From Polyangium sp. 15x6 (GTDB lineage Bacteria > Myxococcota_A > Polyangia > Polyangiales > Polyangiaceae): a DNA stretch of 64,000 bases. The notes beneath the pieces were generated by a model. The model was given only the letters and a program-made list of their open reading frames with translations. It was not told where the DNA came from and ran no database searches. The stretch is from the NCBI RefSeq assembly GCF_029960785.1, contig NZ_JASBQE010000033.1, forward strand, positions 1 through 64,000, written 5' to 3'. The translations under genes were made by a program, and so were the position numbers. This document shows, in pieces, positions 35,174-44,366 of the stretch (positions are counted from its first letter, which is position 1; the number at the start of each line of letters is the position of its first letter).

Positions 35174-37771
35174 CTAGATCACGCTCCGCGACCCCGTCAC
35201 AGCCGCGTGCACCGCCCGCATCGCGTCCGCGACCGCGACCGTCTCGTCGCGCATCACCGCGAACCACCGCGCCGGCGTGAGCATCGCGTCGGGCAGGAGC
35301 CGCTCCAGCAAATCGATCGCCTCGGCCCGCCGCGAGAGATCCGATCCGCCGAAATCGGCCACCACTTCGGCGATCGTCGAGAGGACGACGATCACGGCCT
35401 CGGAATCGGACGAACGGCCCGTGGTTGCATTCTGGCTACCGCTCGCCGACGGCGCTGGAAACCACCGCAAGAATCGCGATTCGAGCGCCCGCCGATCTTT
35501 TTCGACGGCCTCGCGCAGCGCCTTCGATCCTTCCCCCTTCGCCGCCGTGTCCGCCGGGACCCCGAGCGCCGCCTCCGCGCGCGCCGCCTCCGCGCTCGCG
35601 TCCGCCTCGGCCGCCATCGCTTCGATCGCCGCGATGCTTCGTTTCTCGGCGAGCGCCCCGAGCTCGTCCACGAGCCCGCCGAGCTCGGCGCGGAGCCGCG
35701 AAGCCCGCGCCTCGACCGAGAGGTTCTCTTCGTCCGGCAGTCCCTCCACGTGGATCTTCGGCCCCGTGAAGAGCTTGCCCTCGCAGATCTCGACGAGCGC
35801 GTCGTCGTCGAGGAAATGGTAAAATGCCCGCTCCCCGCGCGCCCGCTGCCGCGCCACGAGCTCTCGCAGCGCCTCGTTCTCCTCCCCGAGCGCGACCACG
35901 CTCACGGCGATCGGCACGTCCCCGACCTTCTCCCGCGCGGCCTGGATCACGTCCTCGCGCACCACGGCGTCGCCGTCGGTCACGAGCACGATCTGCGCCC
36001 GCGCGAGATCCGGATCCTCGTCCTTCGCCGCCCGGATCTGCTCGAAGCTCGACAAGAGCGCATTCTCGATGTCCGTGCCGCCCTTGCGCACCGTCCCGAC
36101 GACGTCGGCCATCGCCGCGATCGCTTCCTTGCCCTTGCCGATTCGCGTGATCGGCCCGATCTTCTTCGTGAAGTAACGATAATGCAGGGTGAGGCGCGTC
36201 GACCGATCCCCCTCGGCGAAGCGCTTCACCAGCATGCCGAGCTCCGCGAGCAAGATCGCGTCCCGCACCCGCGCCCGCGCGCCCTTCTTGCCGTCTTCGA
36301 GCATCGAGCTCGACCCGTCGAGCACGTAGATGCGCGCCTCGCCCACGAGGCGCGTCCGCGTCCGCTTTCTGACCTCCTGCTCGACGTACCGCCGCGCGAG
36401 CAGCCGCCCCTCCGCGAGCGCGAGCAGGACCGTGCGTGGATCCTCGATGACCGCGTGCGGGATGTCCATCACGTCGCGCGCGGGCATGAGCAAGAGATCC
36501 GGCGTCGGGTGCCGGACGAGGCGCACGCGCGTCTCGACCTCGGTCACGCGCACGGGCGCGAGCGGAACGCCGACGTCCACCGTGCCGTCGATCGCGCAGA
36601 GCGCCGCGTGTGTCTCGGCCTCGTTCTCGGGCGCGAGCCATTGCAACGCGAGCAGGCGGTACTTCTTGTCTTCGTCGTTCTCGCCTTTCGACGGCTTCGC
36701 CTGCGATCGGCGCGCCTTGACGTACCCCTCCGCGATCGCGGCCATCGCCGCGCCGCCGAACATCTCCTCGCTCGATCGGCGCAGGCTGCGGAGTTTGTCG
36801 GCCTCGGGATCCTCGCCCTCGCCCTCGCCGAGCTTCTGACGCGCGCGGCAGGTCGCGGCGGAGAGCGCCTCGTCGCCGGCCGCGAGCGAGACGCCGTCGA
36901 GCGCGACGAGCGCGGCGTGCAGCCTTTGCCGTTCGCCCCGCGCGAGGGCGTCCTTCGCCTGGTGCAAGAGCCCGCGGTGCGCCGAGAGCCCTGCGGCTTC
37001 GAGCCGATCGATCCGCGCGATCTCCATGGCGAGGTGTCGCCTGCGCACCTCCACGCCGTCCTTGCCGAGCGGCAGCGCCGCGGACGCATCGAGCAGGAGC
37101 TTGCGCGCGGCTTCGAGCAGGCGGCGTTTGCGCGAGAGAAACTCCGTCTCGCCCCGCGCCGCGTCGAGCAGGTGATCGATCGCGAGCAGCTCGACCTCGA
37201 CGAGGCGCTCCTCCTCGGGCGAAAGAGGCTTTTCGAGAAAGGACTCCGTCGCCTCGGAGGTCTCCTCCGCGGCCGCGACAGGCTCGCCTTTGCCGGCCTT
37301 CTTCGAGGGTTTGTCTTTCTCGCTCGTTTCGCCGGGCGTACGGGGCGTGATCGCGAGCGGCGGCGCGATCCGCACCGGATCGATCGCGGCCGCGACGCGA
37401 CGCGCGGCCTCATTTTTCTGATCCCTCGCGGCGCGCGCGGCTCGCACCGTGACCTCGTAGAGCCGACGCACCCACGCGGCATGCGCGAGCGGCACCCGCC
37501 CATGGACCACGAGCGTTCGTTCGAGCGCGATCACGTTGTCTTCGAGCTCGCGCACGGCGCCCGTGAGCAGCACCTCGGGCACGGGTTTGCCCCCGGGCGC
37601 GCGCAGCGCGTCGAGCAGCGCCGTGACGCGGGCCGTGCGCAGCGCCGGGCGATAGCCGAGCGCACGCAGGAGCGGCCGCGCGATACGCACGAGCGGGGCG
37701 CGCACGTCGTGCGGCCGCGCCGTGAGCTGCTCGATACGCTCGCCGAGCGAGGAGAGCTCTTCGTCCCTCAT
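35174..37771 (-). CDS. VWA-domain protein (ViaA/CoxE-like partner of MoxR ATPase)
   Basis: An 865-residue cytoplasmic protein. The C-terminal half has a von Willebrand A domain with MIDAS residues: DGSSS near residue 485 (metal site), GGTDIENAL (conserved Thr) and LVTDGDAVV. The N-terminal half is helical, charged and of low similarity. VWA proteins next to MoxR ATPases act as adaptors in metal-dependent or cofactor-insertion and complex-assembly tasks (RavA/ViaA, CoxD/CoxE). The ATG at 37771 overlaps the stop of the MoxR ATPase gene by 4 bp. An in-frame upstream start exists at 37969 but lies inside the ATPase gene and is not needed. Confidence 0.85.
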   Translation of the reverse strand: MRDEELSSLGERIEQLTARPHDVRAPLVRIARPLLRALGYRPALRTARVTALLDALRAPGGKPVPEVLLTGAVRELEDNVIALERTLVVHGRVPLAHAAWVRRLYEVTVRAARAARDQKNEAARRVAAAIDPVRIAPPLAITPRTPGETSEKDKPSKKAGKGEPVAAAEETSEATESFLEKPLSPEEERLVEVELLAIDHLLDAARGETEFLSRKRRLLEAARKLLLDASAALPLGKDGVEVRRRHLAMEIARIDRLEAAGLSAHRGLLHQAKDALARGERQRLHAALVALDGVSLAAGDEALSAATCRARQKLGEGEGEDPEADKLRSLRRSSEEMFGGAAMAAIAEGYVKARRSQAKPSKGENDEDKKYRLLALQWLAPENEAETHAALCAIDGTVDVGVPLAPVRVTEVETRVRLVRHPTPDLLLMPARDVMDIPHAVIEDPRTVLLALAEGRLLARRYVEQEVRKRTRTRLVGEARIYVLDGSSSMLEDGKKGARARVRDAILLAELGMLVKRFAEGDRSTRLTLHYRYFTKKIGPITRIGKGKEAIAAMADVVGTVRKGGTDIENALLSSFEQIRAAKDEDPDLARAQIVLVTDGDAVVREDVIQAAREKVGDVPIAVSVVALGEENEALRELVARQRARGERAFYHFLDDDALVEICEGKLFTGPKIHVEGLPDEENLSVEARASRLRAELGGLVDELGALAEKRSIAAIEAMAAEADASAEAARAEAALGVPADTAAKGEGSKALREAVEKDRRALESRFLRWFPAPSASGSQNATTGRSSDSEAVIVVLSTIAEVVADFGGSDLSRRAEAIDLLERLLPDAMLTPARWFAVMRDETVAVADAMRAVHAAVTGSRSVI

Positions 37772-40410
37772 GCGCTCCCGACACGCAGCGCTTCGGCCCA
37801 CGCGGCATCCGAGCGCCGGCGGAAGAGCTCGGTCACGGCGGTGCGTGTCCGCCCGTCGAGCGCGTCGATGCGCCGGCGCACGGTGTCGATCTCGGCCGCG
37901 TGCGCCGGAAACACCTCGGCGACATTCCGGGCTTCGAGGGCAAACCGCGTGAGCGCCCCCTCGTCCCACAGGAGATCGAAGAACCGCGATTGCACGATTT
38001 CACGCAGGCGCGCCTCCGCGTCCCCCGCGCGCTCTTCGAGGTCCCGCCAGAACCGTTCGAGGTAGTCGAGCGCCCGCCCGATCCGCGCGAGATCCCCGGC
38101 GACGACACGCCCGCGCACCGCCTCCGGCAGCTTCCCGCACACGGCCGCGATCGCCGCCGCCGCCTCCGCGGGCGAGGGCGCGTCCCGCACGCCTTCGGGC
38201 GCGACGACGAGCGCGATCTCGGCGAGCGTGTACGCCGAGGACACGCGCTGCTCGGCCGCGCGGAGACGGCGGTATCCGTCGTGATCGTGGGTTTGTCCTT
38301 CGCCGACATTGGGCGCCACGTCCCCGCGGAGGAGCGCCTCCGCCGCCCAGCCGAGGAACGCCTCGGCGGCGATCGCCCGCGCGAGCCCGGCCTTTCCGAG
38401 CACGGCGACGAGCGCCTCGACCTCGCGCACGAGCGCGGGCCGGTCGCGCGCGTCGAATCCCTTGAACACGGCCTCGATCAGCGCGCCTAGGCGCGGGCCC
38501 GTGACCTTCGCTTTGAGCGTCGACGGCGCGCCGCGCACGCGTTCGAGGCGCGCGGCCATCGCGTCGAGCCGCTCGAGCTCGGGCGCGATCGCCGCGAGCA
38601 CCTCGGCGAGCCTGCGCGAAGGCGCGCTCTTCAGCGCGCTCGTGACCACGCTGCGCAGCGAGATGTCGAGCAGGATCGTGATGTCGTCCTCGGCCGCGGC
38701 CACGGCGCGCTGCCAGGCTTTTTCCTCCCCGGTCTCGTGCACCGCGCCCTGACCGAGCAAATCGCGCCGGAGCTCGTACAAGGCTTCGAGCGCCTCGATC
38801 CGCGCGCGCGCCCTGCCTTGCGCCTCGGTCCCATCGTCGATGATCGACGCGACGAGATCCGTCGAGGAAGCGCCCGCCGCGTGCCCCGCGGCCTCGTCGA
38901 CCATCACGAGCGCCCGTCCGCGCAGCCAGCGCGCCGTCGCACGCGTCCCGGCCGTCCCGTCCTCGATCTCGGCCGCGAGGCGCGACAGATCCCGCACGAC
39001 TTCGCTGATCGGCCGAGTCCCACCGCCCGCGGCGGCGTCGATCCCGCGGCGCAGGACGAGCGCGGTGAGCGCCGCCGTCGCGTCCTTCACGAGCACACTC
39101 GCGCGCGCCGCGTCGATCGATCCCGCGCGCGCCTGCGTCCCGAGCTCACGCACGACGGAGAGCAAGCGCGTCGCGTCCCCCGAGGCAATGGCCTGATCGA
39201 CCATCATGCGAGGTTTGTCCTCCGGCGCCGGGGGCGGCTCCGATTTGCGTTTCTTCTTTTTGCCCGCGTCCGCCGCCACGGTCACCGCGTCGGGCTTCGG
39301 CGCCTCGGTGGGCCGCGGTTTTACGTGAATGGGCGGCATCTGGGCGAGGCACGATTCGAAGATCGAGCGCTCGGTGCGCACGATTCCGAGCTGCCGCCGC
39401 TCGTTCGGATCACTCTCGCGGCCGATCAGCGCCTCGGTCTGGTCGGGCGTCGGGCCCGAGAGCAAGAGGTGCAGCCTGAGCCATTTGAAATCGGACGGCA
39501 GGACCTCGAGCGCGCGCCTCGGATTGTGCAGGATGCGGTCGGCGACCACGGCCGCCCGGAGCACGCGGCCCGAGCGAACGGCCGTGCGCGTGGAGATGTA
39601 GCGCGTCGGGACGAACGCCGGATCGGCGCGCACAGCGGCGTTGAGCTCGCGATCGAAGCGTTCGAGCAGCGCCGCGAGGCCGTCGCATACCGGATCGGAG
39701 ACGTGCACCTCGTCGACGAGGTGCTGCAAAGCATCGAGGTCCTGGACGCTCAGCGTGGATTCGAGCAGCGGCCGCGACGAACCCCCGACATGCCGGCGCA
39801 AGACGAGCCCGAGCCGGTTCGGATCGGCGAACCCGCGCGGGACGAACGAGACGAACGCGATACGATCGACGAACGCGAGCAGCGTCTCCCGCGAGCCTTC
39901 CAGCACGTCGGCGATGTACCGGTTCGTCGTCATCAATGCGCACTCGATGCGGCCGCGCTTCACCTGCCCGCCTTGCTTCACCTCGCGCTCGTGCAGCACG
40001 TTCAGCGCGGAGCGGAGCAGCATGTCGCGGCCGTCGAAGATCTCGTCGAGAAAGGCGTGGACGGCGCCGAGCATCCCCTCGTCGGTGAAATGCTCGGTGC
40101 GCCCCGTCTCCATGAGCGTCTTGAAATCGATGGGGCCGATGAGGTCGGTCTGGACCGTGCTCTCGCCGATCTGCCGCGCGTAGAGGCTCGGCTCGCCCGT
40201 CTCCTCGTCGAGGATTCGCCCGAAGACCGCGGAGGCGAGCTGGCTCTTCGCCGTCCCCGGCGGGCCGGTGACGAGCAGGTGCTCGCGCGAGAGGAGCGCG
40301 AGCGCGAGCTGGAGGAGCAGGTCGTCGCGCTCGAGGAAGGCGTGATGCAGCTCGTCGAAGAAGGCGCGGAAGCGATTGGACGCGGCTTCGAGGCGGATCG
40401 GATCGACCAT
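37768..40410 (-). CDS. MoxR-family AAA+ ATPase (RavA-like)
   Basis: An 880-residue MoxR-type AAA+ ATPase. Walker A is GPPGTAKS (residues 49-56) and Walker B AFLDEIFDG (120-127); sensor-1-like ALMTTNR follows at 157-163. The family N-terminal ~300 residues form the ATPase; the extra ~580 C-terminal residues are mostly helical and unlike the short RavA tail, so the protein is unusually long. MoxR ATPases act as chaperones on specific targets with a VWA partner, here encoded right after it (4-bp ATGA overlap). The start is ATG 40410. A hairpin lies upstream at 40426-40441, between this gene and the preceding outer-membrane gene. Confidence 0.88.
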   Translation of the reverse strand: MVDPIRLEAASNRFRAFFDELHHAFLERDDLLLQLALALLSREHLLVTGPPGTAKSQLASAVFGRILDEETGEPSLYARQIGESTVQTDLIGPIDFKTLMETGRTEHFTDEGMLGAVHAFLDEIFDGRDMLLRSALNVLHEREVKQGGQVKRGRIECALMTTNRYIADVLEGSRETLLAFVDRIAFVSFVPRGFADPNRLGLVLRRHVGGSSRPLLESTLSVQDLDALQHLVDEVHVSDPVCDGLAALLERFDRELNAAVRADPAFVPTRYISTRTAVRSGRVLRAAVVADRILHNPRRALEVLPSDFKWLRLHLLLSGPTPDQTEALIGRESDPNERRQLGIVRTERSIFESCLAQMPPIHVKPRPTEAPKPDAVTVAADAGKKKKRKSEPPPAPEDKPRMMVDQAIASGDATRLLSVVRELGTQARAGSIDAARASVLVKDATAALTALVLRRGIDAAAGGGTRPISEVVRDLSRLAAEIEDGTAGTRATARWLRGRALVMVDEAAGHAAGASSTDLVASIIDDGTEAQGRARARIEALEALYELRRDLLGQGAVHETGEEKAWQRAVAAAEDDITILLDISLRSVVTSALKSAPSRRLAEVLAAIAPELERLDAMAARLERVRGAPSTLKAKVTGPRLGALIEAVFKGFDARDRPALVREVEALVAVLGKAGLARAIAAEAFLGWAAEALLRGDVAPNVGEGQTHDHDGYRRLRAAEQRVSSAYTLAEIALVVAPEGVRDAPSPAEAAAAIAAVCGKLPEAVRGRVVAGDLARIGRALDYLERFWRDLEERAGDAEARLREIVQSRFFDLLWDEGALTRFALEARNVAEVFPAHAAEIDTVRRRIDALDGRTRTAVTELFRRRSDAAWAEALRVGSA

Positions 40411-40425
40411 CGCGGCCGAGGGTAG

Positions 40426-40441
40426 CGGCCCCGGGGGGCCG
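40426..40441. terminator. Short GC hairpin downstream of outer-membrane protein gene
   Basis: CGGCCCC-GG-GGGGCCG forms a 7-bp perfect stem in the 42-bp gap between the stop of the beta-barrel gene (40453) and the MoxR ATPase start (40410). There is no T-run, so it may be a weak or Rho-assisted terminator, or a barrier that protects mRNA between two parts of a longer transcript. Confidence 0.4.
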
Positions 40442-40452
40442 AGGTAAAGGCC

Positions 40453-41208
40453 TTAGAGGACGTGGAAATGAAGCTCGATCGGGAGCCCCACGTGCACGGC
40501 CGAGGCCCCGAGGCTCTTCTCCGCGCTCTCGACGCGCTCGGTCTGGAAGAGACTGTAGAGCGCGATGCCGGTCCGCACCGAGAGGGTCGACGAGAGCTGA
40601 TACCCGAACATTCCATACACGGACATCGCGACGCCGAACGTGCTCGACGCCTCGTCGACCTTGCGCCCGTCGGGGAGCCTGAGCGTGCGGTCGTTCGAGC
40701 CGAAATACGGGCCGATGCCGAGGCCCGGCAAGAACACGAGCCGCCGCGTGACGGGCAGCATGTAATGGCCCGTGAACTCGAAGAGCCCCGCGACCGCGGT
40801 CGCATTGCTGCCGTCCTCGCGCGTGAGGTTGTTGCCGAGCAGGCCGAACGAAGCGGAGACGAGCACCCGCTCGTGCACCGTCAAACCCACGGTGGGCGTC
40901 AGCCGGAAGAAGAGCGTCGTATTGCTCTGATCCTGGTCGAGGAGCGTATCGTTCGAGATGCCCGTGTAGCTGAACGCGCTCCGCCCGCCGAAGCTCCATT
41001 TCCACGGCGCGGTGGAGACCTCGGGCTCGGGCGAGGGGATCGGCACGACCGCGGGCAGCGCGACCGCGGGCGGCGGCGGGGCCTGTCCACGCCTCATCGC
41101 CTCGTAATCGGCGAACGGATCGGGCTGCGCCGCGGCCGTGAGCGAAACGGCCATGCAGGCCGCGGCGGCGAGCGCGGAGGCGGTGAGGCGCTTCTTCCTT
41201 CTCCTCAT
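40453..41208 (-). CDS. Outer-membrane beta-barrel protein
   Basis: A 251-residue protein with a Sec signal ending near LTAAAQP, a short Pro-rich linker, and alternating amphipathic strands ending in Phe/Leu-like residues, typical of an eight-strand-type outer-membrane barrel (YGMFGYQLSSTLSVRTGIAL, final ELHFHVL). Strands such as SGLFELLG-like GLFEFTGHYMLPVTRRLVFL recur. No ligand is predictable. Its ATG at 41208 overlaps the stop of the OmpA-domain gene (41205) by 4 bp, so it is produced with that protein. Confidence 0.82.
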   Translation of the reverse strand: MRRRKKRLTASALAAAACMAVSLTAAAQPDPFADYEAMRRGQAPPPPAVALPAVVPIPSPEPEVSTAPWKWSFGGRSAFSYTGISNDTLLDQDQSNTTLFFRLTPTVGLTVHERVLVSASFGLLGNNLTREDGSNATAVAGLFEFTGHYMLPVTRRLVFLPGLGIGPYFGSNDRTLRLPDGRKVDEASSTFGVAMSVYGMFGYQLSSTLSVRTGIALYSLFQTERVESAEKSLGASAVHVGLPIELHFHVL

Positions 41209-43934
41209 TTGACGCCCTCGACGAGCTCCATGTGGATCTCGATCCGTCGATTCTCCTCGCGGCCCTGCGGGGTGTTGTTGTTCGCGATCGGGTTCTCCGC
41301 GCCGCGCCCGTCCGTGATCAAAAGATCCGCGGGGACGCCGCGCTGGACGAGCGCGTCACGCACCGCCGCGGCCCGATCGGCCGAGAGCTTCTTGTTCGTC
41401 GCGCCGGCACCCCAGCTATCGGTGAAGCCGATCAGCGACACGCGCTTGAACGCGGCCTTGTTCTCGATCAGCACCTTGGCGAGCTCGTCGAGGGAGACCT
41501 CGCTCGGGGGCGTGAGCGTCGTCCCCTTCGAGAATTTCACGGGCGGATTCAAGCGGAGCTGCGCGCCGAACCGCGCCACGCGCGTCACGCCGGCCGGCAG
41601 GATGAACACGGGCTGCTTGGCGATCGTGTCCTTGAAGATCTTGTCGGCCTTGCTCGCGAGATCCTTCGCCGTCTCGTAGCGTTTGTCGACGTAGGCGGCC
41701 TGCGCCGAGGCCATGTATTCGGTCGCCCGGATCCACGCCTCGCCGTCGATCGCGCGGCAGTTCCGGGTATCGCATATCTTCTTCGTGATGTTCGCCTCGC
41801 GGAGCGCGCTGTCCGCCGCCTCCCGCAGCGCCTCGAGCTTCTCGGCCTCGATCTTCGGGTCCGACGCGTCCTTCTTGGGCTTCTGCAGCGCGGCCGAGAA
41901 TTGCTCCTTGGCCTTGCCGGCGAGCTCGATCGCATACCCGAACCGCCGATCGACGTAGGCCTGTCTTGCCGAGGCGAGGAGCTCCTTCGCGTTCGCGTAG
42001 CCCGCGAGGTCACGCTCGCTGCACGCCTCCTTTTCGCAGACCTGCTGCCCCACGCTCGCCTCGCGGATGAGCGCGTCGGCCTTCCTCGTGCGCTCCTCGA
42101 TTTCCTCGGGGCTCCCCCGCTCCGCCGTCACCTCTGCGAGCGGTTCGAGAATGGCGGACGCCTCGTCGGCGAGGCGCATCGCGTCGGCATGACGTTTCGC
42201 TTGCCAGGCCGCGCGCGACTGCGCGAGCAGCGCATCCGCCTCGTCGAGCCGCTTCTTGGCGTCGGGCGATCGGAGCTTCGCGCGGTCGCGCAGCGAGAGC
42301 GCCCGGAACACCCGCTCGTAGGCCGGCCGCCACGAGGCGTCGACCGGCCCCTGTTTCTGCTGCGCGAGCTGCGCGAGCACTTGCTCCATTTGCTGCATGC
42401 GGGCCGCGAGGAATTGCTCTTCGCGCGCCGCCGACCTCTCGTCGACGATTCGCACCGTCGTCCCCGGCGGCGCCGGCGGCACGGGCGGCGGCCCCTGAAC
42501 GACGTAAACGGGGGCCTGTCCCTGCGGCTGCGTGGGCTGCGGCTGCGTGGGCTGCGATCCGCTCGGAGGTCGCGCGGCGGGTGCAGACGCGGGTGCGGAC
42601 GCCGAAGGCTTCGTGGCGACCTTCGCGGGCTCCGGCGCCTTCACCTTGGAGAGCACGACGAGCGCGCGATTCGCAAAATCCTCCGCCTCCTCGTACGATC
42701 GTCTCCCGAGCCACGTATCCGCGTTCGAGAGCAGCAGGTTGCCCTGCAACACCCCCGGATCGTTCGGATTCACGGCTTGCGCCCGCGCGCTCTCGATCTG
42801 CGCCTTCTGCATGGCCACGACCGCCTTCTTGCGGGCCGTCTCCTCCGCGTCCTCCGCCCGCTTCTGGCTCGCGGGCGCCGCCGGGATCGCCGCCATCACC
42901 CCGAGCTTGTCGCAAGCACGGAATCGCTCGTCCGCGCGCAGCGCGTACTCGTAGGCGTGCTCGTAATCGCCGGCCTGGAATCGCTTCTGCGCGAGCGCGA
43001 GCATCGCATCCATCTCGCGGAACGGCCCCGGGCACCGCTGATCCTTCAGCTCGCCGAGCGCCTCCGCGCGCCGGAGCTCCAGCGACACGAGCGTCCTGTC
43101 CGCGAGGTCCTCGATCGACGTCGCGGCCCCGCGCGTCGCGCCCACGCGCGGGCGCGGCGGGGCGATTCTCTGCGCCTCGCCATTCACGGGCGCGACGGAC
43201 GGCCTGTTCGCCTCCTCTGCTCGCTTCGGCTCCGGCCCGGGTTTGTCGCCCGCGGGCGTCGCCGCCCCATTTTCCTTCTCCGTGGCGCTCCCGATCGCCG
43301 ACACGAACGAGGCCGCCGCGGACTGCCCCGCGTTCGCCGCCTCCGCGTACGACTTCACCTCGAAGGCATCGACGGCGACCTCCAGCAATGCCTGCCCCTG
43401 CTGGAAATAGACCCCGGCCGAACCCCCGGTCGCGCCTTTTTCGAGGGCCGCCGTCTGCTTTTCGCGCGCCCGGTCGATGGCCCGCATGGCCCGGGCCGCC
43501 TCGGGCGAGCTCTCGCTTTGGTCTTCGAGTTTGCGGAGCCGCGCCTCCAGCTCGATCTTCCGCCGCTCCTCCTCGCTCTCGCCCGCGGCCTTGTCGACGA
43601 CCCGCAAAAGCCGCTCCGCCTCGTCACGCTCGGCCAGGTTTTTCGCGGTCGTGAAGAGCTGAATGGCCTGGTATGCGTAGAGCGTCGCCCGTTCGGCGTC
43701 GCCGATGCCATGCGCCGACTTCGCGCGGCGAAGCAAATCACGCGCCTCGGCCACGAGCTCGGGACGCGCGATCTTGATATCGCCGGCGTCCTTGCGCGCG
43801 AGGAGCCGATCCGCCTCGGCGAGCGGGGCCGGAGGCGGCGCCGACGCGCACGCAGCGACGAGGCATACGGGAGCGACACGCGCCGCGAGGAGGAGGGCGC
43901 CCGAGAGCCGCGAAAGAAAGCGTGATCGTCTCAT
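41205..43934 (-). CDS. OmpA-domain lipoprotein with DUF4398-like helical repeats
   Basis: A 909-residue lipoprotein (signal, lipobox VAAC). The C-terminal ~110 residues are an OmpA-like peptidoglycan-binding domain: VSLIGFTDSWGAGATNKKLS then DRAAAVRDALVQRGV and NRRIEIHM. The mature N-terminus starts with a DUF4398-like helix pair (ADRLLARKDAGD), and further DUF4398-like helical units recur through the protein (for example YEHAYEYALRADERF and YAIELAGKAKEQF). A Pro/Gln/Ala-rich disordered linker is found near residue 470. It probably anchors the outer membrane to peptidoglycan and organises envelope partners. It follows a small DUF4398 lipoprotein by 4 bp. Confidence 0.9.
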   Translation of the reverse strand: MRRSRFLSRLSGALLLAARVAPVCLVAACASAPPPAPLAEADRLLARKDAGDIKIARPELVAEARDLLRRAKSAHGIGDAERATLYAYQAIQLFTTAKNLAERDEAERLLRVVDKAAGESEEERRKIELEARLRKLEDQSESSPEAARAMRAIDRAREKQTAALEKGATGGSAGVYFQQGQALLEVAVDAFEVKSYAEAANAGQSAAASFVSAIGSATEKENGAATPAGDKPGPEPKRAEEANRPSVAPVNGEAQRIAPPRPRVGATRGAATSIEDLADRTLVSLELRRAEALGELKDQRCPGPFREMDAMLALAQKRFQAGDYEHAYEYALRADERFRACDKLGVMAAIPAAPASQKRAEDAEETARKKAVVAMQKAQIESARAQAVNPNDPGVLQGNLLLSNADTWLGRRSYEEAEDFANRALVVLSKVKAPEPAKVATKPSASAPASAPAARPPSGSQPTQPQPTQPQGQAPVYVVQGPPPVPPAPPGTTVRIVDERSAAREEQFLAARMQQMEQVLAQLAQQKQGPVDASWRPAYERVFRALSLRDRAKLRSPDAKKRLDEADALLAQSRAAWQAKRHADAMRLADEASAILEPLAEVTAERGSPEEIEERTRKADALIREASVGQQVCEKEACSERDLAGYANAKELLASARQAYVDRRFGYAIELAGKAKEQFSAALQKPKKDASDPKIEAEKLEALREAADSALREANITKKICDTRNCRAIDGEAWIRATEYMASAQAAYVDKRYETAKDLASKADKIFKDTIAKQPVFILPAGVTRVARFGAQLRLNPPVKFSKGTTLTPPSEVSLDELAKVLIENKAAFKRVSLIGFTDSWGAGATNKKLSADRAAAVRDALVQRGVPADLLITDGRGAENPIANNNTPQGREENRRIEIHMELVEGVK

Positions 43935-43938
43935 GCCA

Positions 43939-44346
43939 TCACTCCGGGGTTTCCTCGGCCATCGGCGCGAGCGCCTGCTCCCTGCGTTTCGCGAGCTTGT
44001 CCTCCGCCCGACGCCGCGCGTAATGCGTCTGGATCATCGAGAGCTGGCCCTCGGCGGTCGTGAGGTAGAGGTCGGCCCGCTCGTCGACCTTGCCTTCCTT
44101 GGCCTCGGCCTCGGCCGTGACGATCCACGTCTCGGCCCGCTGCAAATCGAGCCGGACCTCGTTCGCGAGCGGATCGGACTTCACTTTCTCGAAGGCGCCC
44201 CGAACGCGCAAGATCCGCTCGTTCACCTCGAGCGCCGTGGCCGGATAAGGCCCGTAATTGCGACCGCAGCCGGCGAGCGCGGCCAGGGAGACGCCGAGGA
44301 GCGCGGCGAGGACGATTCCTCGGGAGCGACGAACGAGCGAATGCAT
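43939..44346 (-). CDS. Small DUF4398-like lipoprotein
   Basis: A 135-residue lipoprotein with signal ending at LAALAGC. The mature part is mostly helical (ERILRVRGAFEKVKSDPLAN, AETWIVTAEAEAKEGKV, LTTAEGQLSMIQTHYARRRA), resembling the DUF4398 helical unit found in the downstream OmpA protein. The ATG at 44346 gives a clean signal peptide; an upstream in-frame extension would not be membrane-signal-like. It lies in the operon between an outer-membrane barrel gene and the OmpA gene, 4 bp before the latter. Confidence 0.85.
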   Translation of the reverse strand: MHSLVRRSRGIVLAALLGVSLAALAGCGRNYGPYPATALEVNERILRVRGAFEKVKSDPLANEVRLDLQRAETWIVTAEAEAKEGKVDERADLYLTTAEGQLSMIQTHYARRRAEDKLAKRREQALAPMAEETPE

Positions 44347-44366
44347 GGGCGTCCCAAGGCCTCCGG